From Ruminococcaceae bacterium UBA7075 (lineage in GTDB: Bacteria; Bacillota; Clostridia; Oscillospirales; Acutalibacteraceae), in the NCBI GenBank assembly GCA_002493635.1, contig DKZL01000075.1:1-59279 (forward strand): a stretch of 59,279 nt of DNA, given 5' to 3'. Made by a program: the position numbers and the translations under genes. The notes under the pieces were generated by a model, which worked only from the letters and a program-made list of their open reading frames with translations, did no database searches and had not been told where the DNA came from. This document shows positions 56,896 to 59,279 of this stretch, one piece after another (positions within the stretch are counted from its first letter, which is position 1; each line of letters begins with the position of its first letter).

Positions 56896-57930
56896 ATGGA
56901 AATTAAAGATATAATTTTTGACTTGTGCAGTACAGGCGGCGTTTCGGGAAATGAAGAACCTGTAATTGAGATTGTAAAAAAATATTTTGAGAACTATGCT
57001 GAAGTATCAACAGACTCAAACGGTAATGTGTATGCTGTAATGGGCAATATAGATGCAGATAAGACTATACTTTTGGACGCACATATTGACAGGATAGGCT
57101 TGATTGTAACGGGAATTGATGATAACGGCTTTGTTAAGGTTGATGCGTGCGGAGGAATTGATATACGTACTTTGCAGGATACTGAAGTTATTCCGCAGAA
57201 TTATCCTGAGTTTACGGGTGTAGTCTGTTGTTTGCCGCCGCACCTTTCTGACGGAAAAGAGGACAAGGCTGCACCAATTTCAAAAACCTGGATTGACTTT
57301 GGAATTGATAAAGAAAGCGTAAGCAAGTACATTTCTATTGGCGATACTCTAACTTTCAAGAGCAAGCCGAGAATGTTGCTCGGTGACAAAATCGCCTCTG
57401 CGTGTCTTGATGACAGATGTGGTGTTGCTGCACTGATAAAGGTTGCAGAAATTTTACACAATACAAAGAGTGTTGAAGATTATAAGGTTGTATTCCTGTT
57501 AAGTTCTCAGGAAGAAACCTTTGGTACAGGAGCTAAAACAGGTTCATTTACAGTTGATGCTGATGAAGCTATTGCGGTTGATGTAAGTTTTGCTTCGCAA
57601 CCTGATATTTCGGGGCAGTATTCAAAAATTGAACTGCAAAAAGGACCAATGATTTGCATTTCTCCTATTCTTAATAAAGCAATGACTAATTACCTCATCA
57701 GGCTTGCCGAGGGTAAAAAAATTCCGTATCAGCTTGAACCAATATCAGCGGCAACAGGCACAAATGCGGACAGCATTTCAGTGAGCAAGTCGGGAGTAAA
57801 AACCGCAGTAATTTCAATTCCTCAGCGTTATATGCATACTCCTAATGAGGTAATATCAATTAAAGATGTTGAAAATACTGCTCGGTTAATTGCCGACTAT
57901 GTTCTTTCGGGAGGTGCATTTGATGATTGA
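56896..57930 (+). CDS. M42 family metallopeptidase (first of tandem pair)
   Basis: This 344-aa aminopeptidase shows CSTGGVSGNEEPVIEIV at the N terminus. Metal ligands lie in LLDAHIDRIGLIV (His, Asp), ACLDDRCGVAALIKV (Asp) and LLSSQEETFGTGAK (Glu pair). The final His is in RYMHTPNEVISIKDVENTARLI. M42 enzymes (PepA/FrvX/glutamyl aminopeptidases) form large tetrahedral assemblies and trim peptides, sometimes acting as glucanases. AHID and TFGTG deviate a little from the common AHxDExG and E-V-G-L-R-G forms, so it is a divergent member. It overlaps the next gene by 8 nt. Confidence 0.9.
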   Translation: MEIKDIIFDLCSTGGVSGNEEPVIEIVKKYFENYAEVSTDSNGNVYAVMGNIDADKTILLDAHIDRIGLIVTGIDDNGFVKVDACGGIDIRTLQDTEVIPQNYPEFTGVVCCLPPHLSDGKEDKAAPISKTWIDFGIDKESVSKYISIGDTLTFKSKPRMLLGDKIASACLDDRCGVAALIKVAEILHNTKSVEDYKVVFLLSSQEETFGTGAKTGSFTVDADEAIAVDVSFASQPDISGQYSKIELQKGPMICISPILNKAMTNYLIRLAEGKKIPYQLEPISAATGTNADSISVSKSGVKTAVISIPQRYMHTPNEVISIKDVENTARLIADYVLSGGAFDD

Positions 57931-58972
57931 CTTTGATTTGCTTGAAAAACTTTGCGTTAGTGACGGAATCTCGGGTGATGAATCGGAAATCCGTAAGTTA
58001 ATAATAAAAGAAATCGAACCCTATTCCGATGAAATAAAAACGGACAATCTCGGAAATTTAATTGTTTTTAAAAAAGGAAAAAACAGAGCAAAACACAAAC
58101 TGATGCTTTCTGCACATATGGATGAAGTAGGACTTATGGTAACGGATATTACGACTGACGGATATCTTAAATTTGACGAAGTCGGAGGTATCGACAGGCG
58201 TGTTCTGCTTGGAAAGCAGGTGACAGTTGGCACCGTTAAAATAAACGGAGTAATCGGTATTAAGCCTGTTCACCTTACAAAGGGTGATGAGAGAAGTTCA
58301 GTACCTGCTATGAGCGAAATGTATATTGATATCGGCGCAGATAACGGTGATGAAGCCCAAAAGTATGTTTGTATCGGTGACAGCGTTAATTTTGTGACTG
58401 ATTTTGAGTATAACGATATGACAATCAAGTCGAAAGCACTTGATGACCGATTTGGCTGTTATGTGCTTATTGAGCTGATAAAAAGCGAGCTTGAGTATGA
58501 TACTCATTTTGTATTTGCTGTTCAGGAAGAGGTCGGACTGAGAGGAGCAAAAGTTGCCGCATACTCAGTTGACCCTGAATTTGCTATTGTTGTTGAAACA
58601 ACTACAGCAGCTGACGTGCCCGAGATTGATGTGGACAAACAGGTGTGTAATCTTTCACAGGGTGCAGTAATCTCTGTAATGGACAGACGAACAATTTATG
58701 ATAAGAAGCTTGTTAAAGTCGCTTTTGATATTGCCGAAAAATGCGGAGCAAAGGCGCAGTATAAGCGTGCGGTTGCAGGCGGAAATGATGCAGGTGTTAT
58801 CCATCAGAGCAGGGGAGGAGTGCGCACTTTAGCGTTATCACTGCCTTGTCGTTATCTGCACGCACCGTCCTGCATAGTGAATATTGAAGATTGCGAAAGC
58901 ACACTTAAAATTGTACGTGAGCTTGCAAATGAAATTGCAGGCGGAAGAATCGATGAAAAGGAAATGTGTTAA
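57923..58972 (+). CDS. M42 family metallopeptidase (second of tandem pair)
   Basis: This 349-aa protein is the more canonical M42 member. It has LCVSDGISGDESEIRKLI, LSAHMDEVGLMVTDI, KALDDRFGCYVLIEL, FAVQEEVGLRGAKVAAY (Glu pair), the Asp in IVVETTTAADVP and RYLHAPSCIVNIEDCESTLKIV. I start at ATG 57923 after GGGAGGTG; the frame from 57890 runs inside the first M42 gene. The two M42 proteins may form a mixed complex, given the overlapping genes. The stop TAA overlaps the next ATG. Confidence 0.93.
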   Translation: MIDFDLLEKLCVSDGISGDESEIRKLIIKEIEPYSDEIKTDNLGNLIVFKKGKNRAKHKLMLSAHMDEVGLMVTDITTDGYLKFDEVGGIDRRVLLGKQVTVGTVKINGVIGIKPVHLTKGDERSSVPAMSEMYIDIGADNGDEAQKYVCIGDSVNFVTDFEYNDMTIKSKALDDRFGCYVLIELIKSELEYDTHFVFAVQEEVGLRGAKVAAYSVDPEFAIVVETTTAADVPEIDVDKQVCNLSQGAVISVMDRRTIYDKKLVKVAFDIAEKCGAKAQYKRAVAGGNDAGVIHQSRGGVRTLALSLPCRYLHAPSCIVNIEDCESTLKIVRELANEIAGGRIDEKEMC

Positions 58973-59279
58973 TGATTATATCTGCTATTGAAGCTGTTGA
59001 TTTTGAAAGTGTATTGCTATCTGTTGCCGGTAATGACCCTTTTGCGTGCAGAATAATTTCACTTTACAACAGCTATAATGCTGAACTTGCATTTGTTGAT
59101 TATTGGCTTGTAAATGCTGATGAAACAGGTGAATGCAAGGGTGCCGTTGCCAGAAATGGCACAAATTTTATAGTATATTTATACGATGACAGTGTAAATG
59201 AGGAGGTTTCTGCATTCATCAGAGTTGCAGGAGCGTCAAGTGTGTTATGTGATGATAAATTTGAACTTGATTTGTATGG
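58972..59279 (+). CDS. Protein of unknown function, cut by the window end
   Basis: An open frame starts at ATG 58972, overlapping the M42 stop codon, and stays open for 102 codons to the window edge. It reads MIISAIEAVDFESVLLSVAG, then ACRIISLYNSYNAELAFVDYW and FIVYLYDDSVNEEV. I do not recognise a family. The tight coupling to the M42 genes supports its being real and co-expressed with them. The missing 3' part could contain the diagnostic motifs. Confidence 0.65.
   Translation, partial: MIISAIEAVDFESVLLSVAGNDPFACRIISLYNSYNAELAFVDYWLVNADETGECKGAVARNGTNFIVYLYDDSVNEEVSAFIRVAGASSVLCDDKFELDLY

Noticed and set aside
1..59279. CRISPR arrays, transposases, integrases or a replication origin
   Set aside because: I saw no regularly spaced direct repeats, no transposase or recombinase motifs, and no DnaA-box cluster beside dnaA/dnaN-type genes.

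Overview
The window reads as low-GC Firmicutes chromosome, most likely a gut Oscillospirales/Ruminococcus of the R. bromii type. This is inferred from consensus sigma-A promoters, AGGAGG-type ribosome binding sites, frequent intrinsic terminators, and a tandem pair of secreted type I pullulanases. One pullulanase carries a dockerin, as expected for a starch-degrading (amylosome-like) cell surface. Species cannot be fixed without a database search. Nearly all of it looks like core chromosome; I see no prophage, transposase or CRISPR array.

Layout. 0-6 kb: a Thr tRNA, an XRE regulator, rpsO and pnp, a small membrane protein, a GNAT enzyme and malic enzyme. 6-11.5 kb: RNase P RNA, Tex, a LysR regulator divergent from a GNAT/trans-aconitate methyltransferase pair, and a GIY-YIG protein. 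11.6-14 kb: an ECF sigma/anti-sigma pair. 14-18.4 kb (minus): a polysaccharide/teichoic acid export operon with a two-gene ABC exporter, an unusual epimerase-like/LicD fusion, a 60-aa protein and a HAD phosphatase. 18.7-25.7 kb: flavodiiron protein, CarD-like regulator, YitT protein, a truncated exporter permease relic, lipoprotein cyclophilin, YaiI, a double-LysM protein and enolase. 25.9-32 kb: two pullulanases. 32-41 kb: HAD-IB phosphatase, a DUF5685/J-domain pair, a GH24 lysozyme with SH3b and Big2 modules, proC, and a run of membrane proteins starting with a SpoIIM-like one. 41-45 kb: a PqqD-like/S26 peptidase pair, DUF4180, a GT-C-like membrane protein and gpsA. 45.1-46 kb: an RNA-rich segment with a 6S-like RNA on the minus strand and a candidate free-standing small RNA on the plus strand. 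46-59 kb: a sugar-phosphate transferase and O-antigen ligase/polymerase pair, nadE, a LURP-one-like protein, an Lrp/aminotransferase/ispE run, a compact kinase-like protein, a MocR regulator, murD, two M42 peptidases and a gene cut by the window end.

The least ordinary signals are: (1) the promoter-to-terminator unit at 45.80-45.93 kb, which contains no credible ORF and is followed by a separate promoter for the next gene; (2) the 6S-like fold at 45.15-45.34 kb; (3) a long imperfect hairpin between rpsO and pnp; (4) a dispersed element built around the 16-mer GCAGCCCACCGGCTGC; (5) the PqqD-like/S26 peptidase pair without a radical SAM partner in view; (6) the epimerase-like/LicD fusion; and (7) a promoter whose -10 lies inside the upstream operon's terminator, in front of nadE. 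All assignments come from reading motifs and spacing by eye; no search, folding program or alignment was run.
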